DNA of 64,000 bases. Source: Actinomadura sp. K4S16 (GTDB lineage: Bacteria; Actinomycetota; Actinomycetes; Streptosporangiales; Streptosporangiaceae). A program made the translations under genes and the position numbers. The notes beneath the pieces were generated by a model. It did no database searches. It was not told the origin of the DNA and saw only the letters and a program-made list of their open reading frames with translations. Of this stretch, positions 1 to 9,587 are shown in pieces (position 1 is the stretch's first letter; every line of letters starts with the position of its first letter). The stretch is from contig NZ_BDDE01000010.1 in the NCBI RefSeq assembly GCF_008327685.1, forward strand, positions 124,001 to 188,000. Reading direction: 5' to 3'.

Positions 1-1256
1 CGCTGCTGCCGGCGGTGCTGCGGGTGCTGGGCGGGCGGATCGACGCGCTGCGGGTGCGCCGCGGGCGGGGCGGCTCGCACGCGCCGTCGGCGGTGTGGGA
101 GCGGCTCGGCGGACGGGTGACCGCGCGCCCCTGGCGGGTGCTGATCGGCGCGGCGGCCCTGCTGGCCGTCCTGACCGCGCCGGTCACCGCCATGACGCTG
201 GGCCAGGTCGACGCGGGCTCCGACCCGGCCGGCAGCGCGCCGCGGCGCTCCTACGAGCTGATGGCGGAGGGCTTCGGGCCGGGCTCCAACGGACCGCTCA
301 CCGTGGTCGCGGTGCCCGCCACCAAGGCCGCCGGCCCGGACGACGCCAGGATCACCGGGCTCGCCGACTCGATCCGCCGCACCGCGGGGGTCGCCGCGGT
401 CTCCGCGCCGAGGCTCGGCGCGGACGGGACGGCGGCGGTCCTTCGCATCACCCCGGACACGGCGCCCGCCGACCCGGCGACGGCCGATCTCGTCCGGAGG
501 ATCAGGGCGCTGCCCGCCGCGGGCGCCGAGGTCCATGTGGGCGGGCCGGTCGCCGCGCACGCCGACCTCGCCGACCGGGCCGGCTCCCGGATGCCGCTGA
601 TCATCGGGGTGGTGCTGGCGCTGTGCGCGGCGGTGCTGCTGGCGGCCTTCCGCGCCCCGGTCGTGGCGGTCAAGGCCGCCGTGATGAACCTGATCTCGAT
701 CGGCGCCGCCTACGGAGCGCTGACCGCCGTCTTCACCTGGGGCTGGGGGGTGGAGCTGCTCGGCCTGGACGGGCCGGTGCCCATCGAGGGCTACGTCCCG
801 ATGATGCTGTTCGCGGTGCTCTTCGGCCTGTCGATGGACTACGAGGTGTTCCTGCTGACGGCCGTCCGGGAGGAGTGGCTGCGGCACGGGGACGACCGCC
901 GCGCGGTCTCCGGCGGGCTGGCCGCCACCGGCCGGATCATCAGCGCGGCGGCGCTCATCATGGTCGGCGTGTTCGCCGGGTTCCTGCCGCACCACGACCC
1001 GGTGATCAAGATGTTCGGGCTGGGCATGGCCGTCGCGGTGGCCGTGGACGCCACAGTGGTGCGCGGGCTCCTGGTGCCCTCGGCCATGGTCCTGCTGGGC
1101 CGCGCCAACTGGTGGCTGCCCGGGTGGCTGGACCGGGTGCTCCCGCAGTCCGGCATCGGCTCCCATGCCCCGCCCCCGCCCGTGGCGGACGCCCCGCCGC
1201 CGGCGGCGGGGCGGCGCGAGTCAGGCGACCGTCCCCGGACCGCCGGCCTGCCCTGA
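1..1256 (+). CDS. MMPL family transporter, C-terminal part (5' end outside window)
   Basis: This is the C-terminal half of an RND-type MMPL membrane transporter, a family that exports lipids or other hydrophobic compounds using proton motive force. The reading frame is open from base 3, so the start lies upstream. About 410 residues are visible: one membrane segment near residue 45, an extracytoplasmic domain (about 65-190), then a bundle of five hydrophobic segments. The motif GLSMDYEVFLL near residue 275 matches the Asp-Tyr proton-relay pair known from MmpL proteins. The tail is proline- and alanine-rich. It converges on the acyl-CoA ligase gene with a 13-bp gap. Substrate unknown; family assignment is firm. 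Confidence 0.9.
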   Translation, partial: LLPAVLRVLGGRIDALRVRRGRGGSHAPSAVWERLGGRVTARPWRVLIGAAALLAVLTAPVTAMTLGQVDAGSDPAGSAPRRSYELMAEGFGPGSNGPLTVVAVPATKAAGPDDARITGLADSIRRTAGVAAVSAPRLGADGTAAVLRITPDTAPADPATADLVRRIRALPAAGAEVHVGGPVAAHADLADRAGSRMPLIIGVVLALCAAVLLAAFRAPVVAVKAAVMNLISIGAAYGALTAVFTWGWGVELLGLDGPVPIEGYVPMMLFAVLFGLSMDYEVFLLTAVREEWLRHGDDRRAVSGGLAATGRIISAAALIMVGVFAGFLPHHDPVIKMFGLGMAVAVAVDATVVRGLLVPSAMVLLGRANWWLPGWLDRVLPQSGIGSHAPPPPVADAPPPAAGRRESGDRPRTAGLP

Positions 1257-1269
1257 GCGGTCCGGCCCG

Positions 1270-2913
1270 TCACCGCCTCTCCCCCGCCTCTCCGGGCAGG
1301 CCGGGGAGGCGGTGGCGCAGCAGCTTGCCGGTGGCGTTGCGGGGCAGTCCGGCGACGAGAAGCACGTCCCGGGGCACCTTGTGGCGGGCCAGGTTGGCCT
1401 TGACGTGGGCGCGCACGTCCGCGCCGGTCAGCCCGGCGCCGTCGCGGGGCACCACGTAGGCGCGCAGCCGCTGCCCGAACTCGGCGTCGGGGACGCCGAC
1501 GACGGCGGCCTCCACGATGCCGGGGTGCGCGGCGAGCAGGTCCTCGACCTCACCGGGGTAGACGTTCTCCCCGCCCGAGACGATCATGTCGTCGGCGCGG
1601 CCGTCCACGAACAGCCGCCCGGCGGCGTCGAAGTGGCCGACGTCCCCGGTGTCGAGCAGCCCGTCGCGCGTCTCCCGGCTCCGGCCGTCGGTGTATCCGG
1701 CGAAGCCGAGGCCGCTGCCCACGAAGATCCGGCCGCGCTCCCCCGGGCGGGCGACCGGCCCCCGCTCGCCGTACAGCCGGACCCGGCATCCGTGCGGCGG
1801 GCGGCCGACGGTCCCCGGGGCGGCCCGCCAGTCGGCCGGGGTCGCCACGGTGGCGACGGCGACCTCGGTCGAGCCGTACAGGTTGTAGAGGACCTCGCCG
1901 AACGCCGCCATCGCCCGGTCGCCCAAATCCGGCGGCAGCGCCGAGCCGGCCACGAACACGATCCGCAGCGCGGACAGGTCGTGCCTGGACCGCGGATCCG
2001 GGCCGAGGTCGAGGATGCGCCGCAGCATGGTCGGCACCAGGATCACGGCGCTGCACCGGTGCCGCTCCAGGGCGCGGAGGGCGGCCTCGGCGTCGAAGCG
2101 GCGGCTGACGACGGCGGTGGACCCGAAGGCGAACGCGACCATCAGGTGCGCGAACCCGGTGCCGTGGAAGAGCGGGGCCGCGATGAGGGTCGACTCGCCT
2201 ACGCGCAGCGGCACGCGGTCGAGCAGCTGCGCGATCACCAGCGGCGAGCCGACCCGGCGCGGCGCGCCCTTCGGAGCGCCGGTCGTGCCGCTGGTCAGCA
2301 GGACGACGCCGCCGGTCCGGGCGGGCGGGCGCAGCGTCCGTGCGGGAGCCTGGGCGATCAACGACTCCAGTGCGGGAGGCGCCTGCCGCCCGCCGGTTCC
2401 CCGCTCTCCGTCCGTCCAGGCCGTGAAGCGGCGGACGGACGGCGGGACGGACGCGGCGGCGGTGCCGAACTCGTCGTCGTGGACGAGGACCGTCAGCCCT
2501 TCGCCCTTCGCGACCTGGGCGACCTGCGGTCCGGCGAGCCCCGTGTTGACCAGTACCAGCCGGGCGCCCAGCTTCGCGGCGGCCAGGGCCGCGTCCACCA
2601 GCCCCCGGTGGTCGCGGCACAGCACGCCGACCACGTCGCGGGGACCGATCCCCAGGTCCGTCCAGGCGCCCGCCAGCAGGTCGGAGCGCCGGTCGAGGTC
2701 GGCGAACGTCAGCGGCCCGAGGTCGTCGACCAGTCCGGTCCGGTGCGGGGTGCGAGCCGCGGCGATGCGGATCGCCCCGGCGACCGGCCCCCAGCGGCGC
2801 ACGTCCCGCCAGGCGGCGGGCAGCCCGCCGAGCGCCGGCAGGCTGATCATTCCGGCCCGGTGCAGTACCCGGAGGGCGTGCGCGCCGTCCAGTGCGGCGG
2901 AGATGCCGAGCAT
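1270..2913 (-). CDS. Acyl-CoA synthetase (AMP-forming, FadD-like)
   Basis: This enzyme activates a carboxylic acid to its acyl-CoA through an acyl-adenylate. At 547 residues it is full length for an ANL-superfamily ligase. Visible motifs are the phosphate loop LLTSGTTGAPKG near residue 208, the LYGSTEV motif, the hinge motif GLLDTGDVGHFD, SGGENVYPGEVE near residue 446, and the C-terminal catalytic Lys in NATGKLLRH near residue 527. The gene follows the SRPBCC gene by 79 bp on the same strand and belongs to an acyl-CoA degradation island, so it probably primes the substrate of the neighbouring beta-oxidation enzymes. Chain specificity cannot be read from the sequence. Confidence 0.92.
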   Translation of the reverse strand: MLGISAALDGAHALRVLHRAGMISLPALGGLPAAWRDVRRWGPVAGAIRIAAARTPHRTGLVDDLGPLTFADLDRRSDLLAGAWTDLGIGPRDVVGVLCRDHRGLVDAALAAAKLGARLVLVNTGLAGPQVAQVAKGEGLTVLVHDDEFGTAAASVPPSVRRFTAWTDGERGTGGRQAPPALESLIAQAPARTLRPPARTGGVVLLTSGTTGAPKGAPRRVGSPLVIAQLLDRVPLRVGESTLIAAPLFHGTGFAHLMVAFAFGSTAVVSRRFDAEAALRALERHRCSAVILVPTMLRRILDLGPDPRSRHDLSALRIVFVAGSALPPDLGDRAMAAFGEVLYNLYGSTEVAVATVATPADWRAAPGTVGRPPHGCRVRLYGERGPVARPGERGRIFVGSGLGFAGYTDGRSRETRDGLLDTGDVGHFDAAGRLFVDGRADDMIVSGGENVYPGEVEDLLAAHPGIVEAAVVGVPDAEFGQRLRAYVVPRDGAGLTGADVRAHVKANLARHKVPRDVLLVAGLPRNATGKLLRHRLPGLPGEAGERR

Positions 2914-2992
2914 CGCGTCCGTCTCCTCTCCAAGCGGCGGGGGGCGTCCAGCGGTGCGGGGCGCCGCGGGGCACGCCCGCGGCGCCCCCGGG

Positions 2993-3424
2993 TCACGCGG
3001 CGAGAGCGCCGAGCTTGGCCAGCGACTCCTCGGTGTTCTTGGCGGCCTCCTTCTGGACCGACATCCCGAGGGGGCCCGCGAGCATGCCGCCGCTGAACTC
3101 CATATCGCAGGTGACGGTCGACCCGGTGCCGGACGCCTCGACGGTGAAGGCGGTCCGCAGGGTGATGCCCATCGGTCCCTTGCCCGACATCTCCAGCCGG
3201 TTCGGCGCGTCGGCCGTCTCGACCGTCCACTCGACGTCGCCGGGCATGCCCATGATCTTCACGCCCTGCTTGAAGGCGGCCCCGGCGCTCGCCGCCGCGG
3301 GCGGCTCGGTGACGAACTTCTCGTGCATCGCGAACCACTCGGGCATGCGGGGCAGGTCCGCGAGCACCTCCCAGATCCGCTCGGGGGCGGGGGCGAGGTC
3401 GGCGCTGATGGTCGCCTTCGGCAT
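2993..3424 (-). CDS. SRPBCC family protein
   Basis: This is a small START-like (SRPBCC) hydrophobic-ligand-binding protein of 143 residues. The N-terminal beta strand (ISADLAPAPERIWEVLADLPRMPEW) carries the family pattern of a strand followed by a helix with a conserved Trp. No catalytic residues can be assigned. A strong Shine-Dalgarno sequence (AAGGAG) precedes the ATG. The gene is divergent from the TetR gene (81-bp gap) and lies upstream of the acyl-CoA ligase on the same strand, so it may bind the acyl or steroid-like substrate of this island. That role is inferred from context only. Confidence 0.82.
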   Translation of the reverse strand: MPKATISADLAPAPERIWEVLADLPRMPEWFAMHEKFVTEPPAAASAGAAFKQGVKIMGMPGDVEWTVETADAPNRLEMSGKGPMGITLRTAFTVEASGTGSTVTCDMEFSGGMLAGPLGMSVQKEAAKNTEESLAKLGALAA

Positions 3425-3505
3425 CGTGCTCTCCTTCCAGGGCGGCGGCGCCGCCCGCTGTTACATTCAGTTCGGCCTGTTTGTTTCTGGGTTAGACTCC
3501 GGCGC

Positions 3506-4171
3506 ATGCCCGCGCCGACCGGAAGACCCGCCCGCACCCACCGCACCCAGGAGGAGCGCACCGCCGCCACGCGCCGGGCGCTGCTGGACGCGACGGTCGA
3601 CTGCCTGGTCGAGTACGGCTACCACGGCACCACCACGACCCGGGTGGTGGAGCGGGCCGGCGTCTCGCGAGGCGCCCAGGTCCACCACTTCCCGACCAAG
3701 AACGACCTCGTCATCGGCGCCGTCCGGCATCTGGCGGCCAAGCGGACCGAGCAGCTGCGGGAGCGGCGGGGCGCGGGCCGGCTGCCCGGCGGCGACGACT
3801 GGGCGGGCGAACTCCTGGACGTCCTGTGGGAGGCCCATCAGGGGGCGCTGTTCGAGGCGTCCATGGAGCTGTGGAACGCCGCCCGCACCGACCCGGACCT
3901 GCGCGAGCACGTCTCCGCGCTGGAGCGCATGGTCCTCGACAGCGTCGCCGAGCTGGGCGGCATGCTGGGCCGCGACGCCGCCGACCCCGGGTTCCGCGGC
4001 GACCTCTACCTCGTCCTCGACGCGATCCGCGGCCTGCGGATGCTGGACTTCGTCAACCCGGGCCCGCCGGAGCGGGCCGCCGCGCGCTGGGCCCATGCCA
4101 AGGAGCGGCTCCGCCTGATCACCGACCGGTGGGCTGGGGACGCCGGTCATCCGGAGCCCCCGTCCCCGTAG
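3506..4171 (+). CDS. TetR family transcriptional regulator
   Basis: A 221-residue TetR repressor. Residues 12-60 form the HTH (TTTRVVERAGVSRGAQVHHFPTKNDL), followed by a helical ligand-binding domain. The start was set at the ATG directly before the conserved N-terminal region; longer readings run through unrelated sequence. The gene is divergent from the SRPBCC/ligase operon, and its last 25 bp overlap the convergent SDR gene. It is the only regulator in the acyl-CoA island and is the best candidate to bind the inverted repeat at 6261-6274. The inducer is probably an acyl-CoA, by analogy with FadR/KstR-type TetR proteins (inference). Confidence 0.92.
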   Translation: MPAPTGRPARTHRTQEERTAATRRALLDATVDCLVEYGYHGTTTTRVVERAGVSRGAQVHHFPTKNDLVIGAVRHLAAKRTEQLRERRGAGRLPGGDDWAGELLDVLWEAHQGALFEASMELWNAARTDPDLREHVSALERMVLDSVAELGGMLGRDAADPGFRGDLYLVLDAIRGLRMLDFVNPGPPERAAARWAHAKERLRLITDRWAGDAGHPEPPSP

Positions 4172-4992
4172 CGGCGGTCGTAGGCGGCGCGCGCCGCCGG
4201 GTCGGCGCCGATGGCGAACCGGCCCAGCCCGGCGGCGCGGGCGAGCGGAGTCCGCAGCGGGCGGGGGCAGGCCAGCGTCAGGCGCATCAGCCCCCCGAAC
4301 GCGGCGGGCACCCAGACGTCCGGGGCGTTCCGGCTCACCGCCGCCACGATCGCCCGCGCGACGTCCTCGGGCTCAACGGTGGCCAGGCGCCGCATCCCCC
4401 GGGGCACCGCCACCCCGGCCGACAGCTCGGTGCGCACGACGGCGGGGCGCACCACGGTCACGCCCACCCCCGTGCCGTGCAGCTCCGCCCGCAGCGCCTC
4501 CGACAGCCCGAGCACGCCGTACTTGGTCGCGCAGTAGGTGACCAGGCCGGGGAAGCCGGCGCTGCCCGCCATCGAGGAGACGTTGACGATGTGCCCCCGC
4601 CCGGCGGGGACGAGCCGCCGGGCGGCCAGCCGCGAGCCGATGAGGACCGCGCGCAGGTTGACGTCGACCATCCGGTCGGCGGTCGCGTCGGCCTCGTCCA
4701 GGAAGCGGCCGGTGGTCATGATCCCCGCGTTGTTGACCAGCACCCGCAGCCGCCGCCCGGTCCGCTCCTCGGCCGCCGCCAGGAAACGCGCGAAGGAGTC
4801 CGGGTCGGCGGCGTCGAGGCGGAGCCCGACGGCCCGGCCGCCCAGCTCGTCGGCCGTGCGCTCGGCCAGCGCGCCGTCCAGGTCCCCGATCGCCACCGGG
4901 GCTCCGGCGGCGGCGAACGCCGCCGCCGTCGCCCGGCCGATCCCGCGGGCGCCGCCGGTGACGGCCACCAGCGACTGCTCCGGCATCGCCAT
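4147..4992 (-). CDS. SDR family oxidoreductase
   Basis: An NAD(P)-dependent short-chain dehydrogenase of 281 residues. The cofactor motif is VTGGARGIGRA at the N terminus, the structural motif is NNAGIM, and the catalytic Tyr and Lys lie in YCATKYG. The start ATG begins MAMPEQ; the ATG two codons later is also possible. It lies 20 bp after the thiolase gene on the same strand, so the two are likely co-transcribed. The likely role is oxidation or reduction of a hydroxy/keto group on the catabolic intermediate. The 3' end overlaps the convergent TetR gene by 25 bp. Confidence 0.9.
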   Translation of the reverse strand: MAMPEQSLVAVTGGARGIGRATAAAFAAAGAPVAIGDLDGALAERTADELGGRAVGLRLDAADPDSFARFLAAAEERTGRRLRVLVNNAGIMTTGRFLDEADATADRMVDVNLRAVLIGSRLAARRLVPAGRGHIVNVSSMAGSAGFPGLVTYCATKYGVLGLSEALRAELHGTGVGVTVVRPAVVRTELSAGVAVPRGMRRLATVEPEDVARAIVAAVSRNAPDVWVPAAFGGLMRLTLACPRPLRTPLARAAGLGRFAIGADPAARAAYDRRYGDGGSG

Positions 4993-5012
4993 CACGCCTA
5001 CCGCCGGGCCGC

Positions 5013-6200
5013 TCAGCCGGCCGGCCGGTAGAGGGTGACGACGGCCGCGCCGCCGATGCCGATGTTGTGCTGGAGCGCCGCGGTGGCTCCCTCGACCTGG
5101 CGCTTGCCCGCCTCGCCGCGCAGCTGCCAGGTCAGCTCGGCGCACTGGGCCAGCCCGGTGGCGCCGAGCGGGTGCCCCTTGGAGATCAGGCCGCCGGACG
5201 GGTTGACGACGTACCGTCCGCCGTAGGTGTTGTCGCCGGAGTCGACGAGCGCGCCGCCCTCCCCCTCCCCGCACAGGCCGAGCGCCTCGTAGGTGATCAG
5301 CTCGTTGGTCGAGAAGCAGTCGTGCAGCTCGATCACCTGGACGTCGCGCGGACCGACGCCGGCCTGCTCGTAGGCGAGGTCGGCGGCCTTCTTCGTCATC
5401 TGGTGGCCGACCGCGTCGATGGCGTCGCCGCGGAAGCTGGCCGGGGTGTCGGTGACCAGCGACTGGCCGGCGATCTCGACGGCCCGGTCCCACAGGCCAT
5501 GGGCGTCCACGAACCGCTCCCCGGCGATGACGGCGGCGGCGCCGCCGTCGGAGGTCGGCGAGCACTGCAGCTTGGTCAGCGGCTCGTAGACCATCGGCGC
5601 GTTCCGGACGTCCTCCAGCGAGTACTCGTCCTGGAACTGCGCGTACGGGTTGTTCACCGAGTGCCGGTGGTTCTTGTGGCCGATCTTGGCGAACTGCTCC
5701 GCCGTGGTCCCGTAGCGCTCCATGTGCTCGCGCCCGGCGGCGCCGAACATCCACGGGGCCGGCGGGGCCCCGGTGAAGTCGTACTTGGTCGCGATCGACT
5801 CGAAGTGCCGCAGCGTCGGCTGGGCGCGGTCGTCGTAGGTCATCGCCAGCGAGCCGCGCTTCATCTTCTCGAAGCCCAGCGCCAGCGCGCACTCCACCGC
5901 CCCGAGCCGCACCGCCTGCCGGGCCAGGTACAGGGCGGTGGACCCGGTGGCGCAGTTGTTGTTGACGTTCACCACCGGGATCCCGGTGAGCCCGAGCTCG
6001 TAGGCGGCGCGCTGCCCGGCGCACGACTCGCCGTAGACGTAGCCCACGTACGCCTGGCCGATCTCGTCGTAGGGGACGCCGGCATCGGCCAGCGCCTTGG
6101 TGCCCGCCTCGCGGGCCATGTCGGGGTAGTCCCAGTCGCGGCTGCCCGGCTTCTCGAACTTCGTCATGCCGACGCCGATGACGTATGTCCTGACGCTCAT
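5013..6200 (-). CDS. Thiolase / SCP2-type lipid-transfer protein
   Basis: A 395-residue thiolase of the SCP2/lipid-transfer branch (actinobacterial Ltp-like), predicted to cleave a beta-ketoacyl-CoA in the last step of beta-oxidation or to act as an aldolase in steroid side-chain removal. The nucleophilic Cys is in [14 protein letters not shown] (near residue 83), HDCFSTNE is present in the middle, and the C-terminal [14 protein letters not shown] carries the catalytic His. The start was set at the ATG with a GGAG-type ribosome site 8 bases upstream; longer frames run into the AT-rich promoter. It is divergent from the acyl-CoA dehydrogenase operon and is followed by the SDR gene. Confidence 0.9.
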   Translation of the reverse strand: MSVRTYVIGVGMTKFEKPGSRDWDYPDMAREAGTKALADAGVPYDEIGQAYVGYVYGESCAGQRAAYELGLTGIPVVNVNNNCATGSTALYLARQAVRLGAVECALALGFEKMKRGSLAMTYDDRAQPTLRHFESIATKYDFTGAPPAPWMFGAAGREHMERYGTTAEQFAKIGHKNHRHSVNNPYAQFQDEYSLEDVRNAPMVYEPLTKLQCSPTSDGGAAAVIAGERFVDAHGLWDRAVEIAGQSLVTDTPASFRGDAIDAVGHQMTKKAADLAYEQAGVGPRDVQVIELHDCFSTNELITYEALGLCGEGEGGALVDSGDNTYGGRYVVNPSGGLISKGHPLGATGLAQCAELTWQLRGEAGKRQVEGATAALQHNIGIGGAAVVTLYRPAG

Positions 6201-6260
6201 CGCTCTCCCTCGCGTCCCTGCCGCTGTCCGGCGGGATGACAGTAGGCCGCCAAAAGAAAA

Positions 6261-6274
6261 ACAGTCAAGACTGT
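6261..6274. promoter_or_regulatory. Perfect inverted repeat in divergent promoter (candidate TetR operator)
   Basis: The 130-bp gap between the thiolase start (6200) and the acyl-CoA dehydrogenase start (6331) is AT-rich in the middle. It holds ACAGTC-AA-GACTGT, a perfect 6-bp inverted repeat, flanked by A-rich and T-rich sequence that weakly extends the symmetry. A site here could control both operons at once. Assignment to the TetR at 3506 is inference. Confidence 0.55.
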
Positions 6275-6330
6275 ATTTAAGTTCAGCTCGGTATGTATCC
6301 TGCTCGCCAACGAATGCCGAGGGAGGACAG

Positions 6331-7509
6331 GTGGACCTCAACGACACCCCCGAACGGGCGGTCTACCGGGCGCGGCTGCGCGGCTGGCTACAAGAGAACG
6401 CGCGCCACGCCCCCGCGGAGGCGCCCGGCCTGCACGTCGCGGACGTCGCGGGTTTCCGGGCCTGGCAGCGGCGGCTGGCCGAGGCCGGCTACGCGGGGAT
6501 CATGTGGCCGCGCGAGTACGGCGGCCAGGGCCTCGGCCCCATGGAGCAGGCGATCGTCAACGCCGAACTCGGCGCGGCGGGCCTGCCCGGCGTGCTCGAC
6601 ATGATCGGGGTCGGCAACCTCGGCCCCACGCTGATCGCGCACGGCACGGCCGCGCAGAAGGAGCAGCACCTGCGGCCGCTGCTGCACGCCGAGGAGATGT
6701 GGTGCCAGCTGTTCTCCGAGCCGGCGGCCGGCTCCGACCTGGCCGCCGTCCGCACCCGCGCCGCCCGGACCGGGGACGGCGGCTGGCGGCTCGACGGCCA
6801 GAAGGTCTGGACGACCAACGCCCAGCACGCCGCCTTCGGGCTGCTGCTGGCCCGCACGGACCCCGCCGTGCCCAAGCACCGCGGCCTGACGATGTTCGTC
6901 GTGCCGATGCGCGCGCCCGGCGTCGCCGTCCGCCCGCTCCGGCAGATCGGCGGTGAGGCCGGTTTCAACGAGGTCTTCCTCGACGGGGTGGCGCTCGGCG
7001 CGGACGCGGTGGTGGGCGAGGTCGGCGCCGGCTGGTCGGTGGCGATGACCTGCCTGATGTACGAGCGCTTCACCCTCCTGACCGCGATCGACCAGGTCGG
7101 CGTCGGTCCCGACACGTTCCTCGGGCCGCTGGTGGGGACCGCCGAGGTCCGCCGCCCGGACGTGCTGCGCCGCCTCGGACGGCTGACCGCCGACCTCTAC
7201 GCGCTCCGCTACACCGCCTACCGGGCGCTCACCGCCGTCGACCGGGGCAGGGTCCCCGGTCCCGAGGCGGGGCTCGGAAAGATCACGCTGATCGACGCGG
7301 CCATGGAGGGGCTGCTCCTGCAGTTCGAGCTGCTGGGGCCGGAGTCCCTGGAGGGGCCGTCCGGACGGCTCATGCATGAGCTCCAGGGGCTGCGCTCGGG
7401 CGGCGGAACCCACGAAGTACTGCGCAACACCATCGGCGAACGCGTCCTCGGCCTGCCCGCCGAGCCCCGCGCCGACAAGGACGTGCCCTTCCAGGACCTG
7501 GCCTCATGA
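6331..7509 (+). CDS. Acyl-CoA dehydrogenase (first of a pair)
   Basis: A 392-residue FAD-dependent acyl-CoA dehydrogenase that would introduce an alpha-beta double bond into an acyl-CoA. Visible are the N-terminal helical domain ([18 protein letters not shown]), the middle beta domain motif [13 protein letters not shown] followed by [12 protein letters not shown], and the C-terminal [20 protein letters not shown] typical of the FAD and dimer region. The start is a GTG with a good ribosome site (GGGAGG). The stop is 40 bp before the second dehydrogenase gene. Paired adjacent genes of this type usually encode alpha2-beta2 heterotetramers acting on steroid side chains (family knowledge). Confidence 0.92.
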   Translation: MDLNDTPERAVYRARLRGWLQENARHAPAEAPGLHVADVAGFRAWQRRLAEAGYAGIMWPREYGGQGLGPMEQAIVNAELGAAGLPGVLDMIGVGNLGPTLIAHGTAAQKEQHLRPLLHAEEMWCQLFSEPAAGSDLAAVRTRAARTGDGGWRLDGQKVWTTNAQHAAFGLLLARTDPAVPKHRGLTMFVVPMRAPGVAVRPLRQIGGEAGFNEVFLDGVALGADAVVGEVGAGWSVAMTCLMYERFTLLTAIDQVGVGPDTFLGPLVGTAEVRRPDVLRRLGRLTADLYALRYTAYRALTAVDRGRVPGPEAGLGKITLIDAAMEGLLLQFELLGPESLEGPSGRLMHELQGLRSGGGTHEVLRNTIGERVLGLPAEPRADKDVPFQDLAS

Positions 7510-7549
7510 CCCGGCCCGCGTCCCCACCGGCCACCGAACGGGAGAGACC

Positions 7550-8710
7550 GTGAACTTCGAACTGTCCGAGGAGCAGGAGATGCTGTGCGAGGCGGCCCGC
7601 GAGGCGCTGGCCCGCACGGACACCCTCGCGGCCGCCCGCGCCGGGCTCGACGGGCGCCCCGGCGAGGCCGGCCAGGCGCCCGCCTGGGGCGTCGCGGTGC
7701 GCGGCGGCTGGACCGGGCTGCTCGCCGACGAGGACGGCCGCCACGAACTCGGCGCGCTGAACGCCATGCTCGTGCTTATCGAGTGCGGGCGCCGGCTGGC
7801 CGCCACCGGACTGGTCGGCCACCTGGCCGCCGTGTCGGTACTGCACGCCGCCGGGGCCGACCTTTCCGCCCTCGCCTCCGGGCGGCGGCGCGCCGTGTAC
7901 GTCCCGGCCCGCCCGCCCGTCGCCGACGAGCCGTTCCTGGTGGAGACCGGCGACCCCGCCAGGCCGTACGGGCCACTGCCGGAACTCGACGGCGGCCGCG
8001 TCACCGGGCGCGTCGCGTTCGTCCCCGACCTGCCCGGCGCCGACCTGCTCGTGGTGCCCGTCCGCAGGCCCGACGGGGTGGCCGCCGTGCTCGTCGAGGC
8101 GGGCGCGGGCGGCGTGAAGGTCGAGCCGCTGGTCCGCGGTGACGCCACCCGCCCGCTCGGGCATCTCACCCTGGACGGCGCGGAGGCGGCGCCGCCGACG
8201 GCCGAGCCGTCCGACCTGGAACGGGCCTGGGACCTCGCGCAGGCGCTGACCGCCGCCGAGGCGCTCGGCGTCTGCGAGGCCGTGCAGGAGATGGCGGTCG
8301 GGTACGCCCGGGACCGGTCGGCGTTCGGCCGGCCCATCGGCTCCTACCAGGCCGTCAAGCACCAGCTCGTGGACATCCTCAGGTACGGGGCGAACGTGCG
8401 GGCGCTGCTGTACTACGCCGGCTACGCCGCCGAGCACGCCCCCGATGAGTTCACCCGGGCCGCCGGATGCGCCCGCGTGGCCGGCGAGCACGCCGCCGGA
8501 TACGCCACCAGGACGTGCATCGCCGTGCACGGCGGCATCGGCGCCACCTGGGAGCACGACGCCCACCTCTTCTACCGGCGGGCGCTGCTGTCGCGGCTGC
8601 TGTACGGAGGCGAGGGCTTCGCCGCCGAACGCGTGGCCCTCGACCTGCTCGCCGGCGCCTTCGAACCGTCCCCCGAAGCCCTCGCCCGCCTCGGCGGAGC
8701 CCGTCTTTAG
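7550..8710 (+). CDS. Acyl-CoA dehydrogenase (second of a pair)
   Basis: A 386-residue acyl-CoA dehydrogenase-like subunit. The N-terminal helical domain starts with NFELSEEQEMLCEAARE, and the middle domain is more diverged than in its neighbour. The C-terminal domain carries YARDRSAFGRPIGSYQAVKH and HGGIGATWEHDAHLFYRRA, the signature seen in FadE27/FadE29-like partners. The GTG start is preceded by GGAGAGA. It lies in an operon with the first dehydrogenase (40-bp gap) and the MaoC gene (11-bp gap). It most likely forms a hetero-oligomer with the first subunit; the division of the active site and FAD between them cannot be settled from sequence alone. Confidence 0.9.
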   Translation: MNFELSEEQEMLCEAAREALARTDTLAAARAGLDGRPGEAGQAPAWGVAVRGGWTGLLADEDGRHELGALNAMLVLIECGRRLAATGLVGHLAAVSVLHAAGADLSALASGRRRAVYVPARPPVADEPFLVETGDPARPYGPLPELDGGRVTGRVAFVPDLPGADLLVVPVRRPDGVAAVLVEAGAGGVKVEPLVRGDATRPLGHLTLDGAEAAPPTAEPSDLERAWDLAQALTAAEALGVCEAVQEMAVGYARDRSAFGRPIGSYQAVKHQLVDILRYGANVRALLYYAGYAAEHAPDEFTRAAGCARVAGEHAAGYATRTCIAVHGGIGATWEHDAHLFYRRALLSRLLYGGEGFAAERVALDLLAGAFEPSPEALARLGGARL

Positions 8711-8721
8711 AGGAGAGAGCC

Positions 8722-9567
8722 ATGAGCGATCCGAAGTTCAACGCCGAGGCGCTCGGCGTATGGTCCGAGCCGTTCGAGTTCGAGGTCGAGCGGGAGCGGA
8801 CCATCGCCTACGCGGAGGCCACCAACGACGACCACCCGCTGCACGCCTCCGGTGAGCTGGCGCCCCCGGTGTTCGCCATCGTGCCGGTCTTCCAAGGGCT
8901 GATCCCGTCCGTGCTGGCGGTGGCTCCGGGCGAACTTCTGCCGTTCGTCGTGCACGGCGAGCAGGACATGCGCTTCCACCGGCCGATCGTCCCCGGCATG
9001 ACCCTGGTGTCGCGCGCACAGCCGACCGGGTACGCCGCCAAGCCGTCCGGCACCACCGTGTCGATCAAGGTGGAGACCCGCACCTCGGACGGGGAACCGG
9101 TCAACCAGCAGTGGATGACGTCGTTCTTCCGCGGCTTCACCGCCGCCGAGTCGGCCGGGATGATGGCGCCCCCGCACGGATTCCCGCCCGCCCTGACCGG
9201 TGAGAAGCCGTTCGCCGAGGTCACCCAGCACATCGACGACGACCAGACGTTCCGCTACGCCGAGGCGTCCGGCGACCCGATGCCCATCCACCTCGACGAG
9301 GAGGTCGCCAAGGCCTCCGGCCTGCCCGGCATCATCGCGCACGGCCTGTGCACCATGGCGTTCACCTCGCGCGCGGTCGTGGCCGCCGCGGCGGGCGGCG
9401 ATCCCACGCGGCTGCGGCGGCTGGCGGTCCGCTTCTCCAAGCCGGTCCTGCCGGGCCAGGACATCACCACCACCCTCCACGAGACCGCCCCCGGGACGTT
9501 CGCGTTCCAGACCACCTCCAGCTCCGGCGACGTCGTCATCAAGGACGGCCTCGCCGAGATCTCCTGA
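8722..9567 (+). CDS. Double-hotdog MaoC family enoyl-CoA hydratase
   Basis: A 281-residue MaoC-type hydratase that would add water to the enoyl-CoA made by the two dehydrogenases. It contains two hotdog folds: an N-terminal degenerate one (about 10-150) and a C-terminal one with the hydratase-2 motif YAEASGDPMPIHLDEEVA, which gives candidate catalytic Asp185 and His190. IIAHGLCTMAF follows, as is usual. GAGGAGAGA precedes the ATG. It is the third gene of the operon and is followed after 20 bp by the SDR gene, matching the chemical order dehydrogenation, hydration, oxidation. Confidence 0.9.
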   Translation: MSDPKFNAEALGVWSEPFEFEVERERTIAYAEATNDDHPLHASGELAPPVFAIVPVFQGLIPSVLAVAPGELLPFVVHGEQDMRFHRPIVPGMTLVSRAQPTGYAAKPSGTTVSIKVETRTSDGEPVNQQWMTSFFRGFTAAESAGMMAPPHGFPPALTGEKPFAEVTQHIDDDQTFRYAEASGDPMPIHLDEEVAKASGLPGIIAHGLCTMAFTSRAVVAAAAGGDPTRLRRLAVRFSKPVLPGQDITTTLHETAPGTFAFQTTSSSGDVVIKDGLAEIS

Positions 9568-9587
9568 CACCGGAAGGGACACCAACC

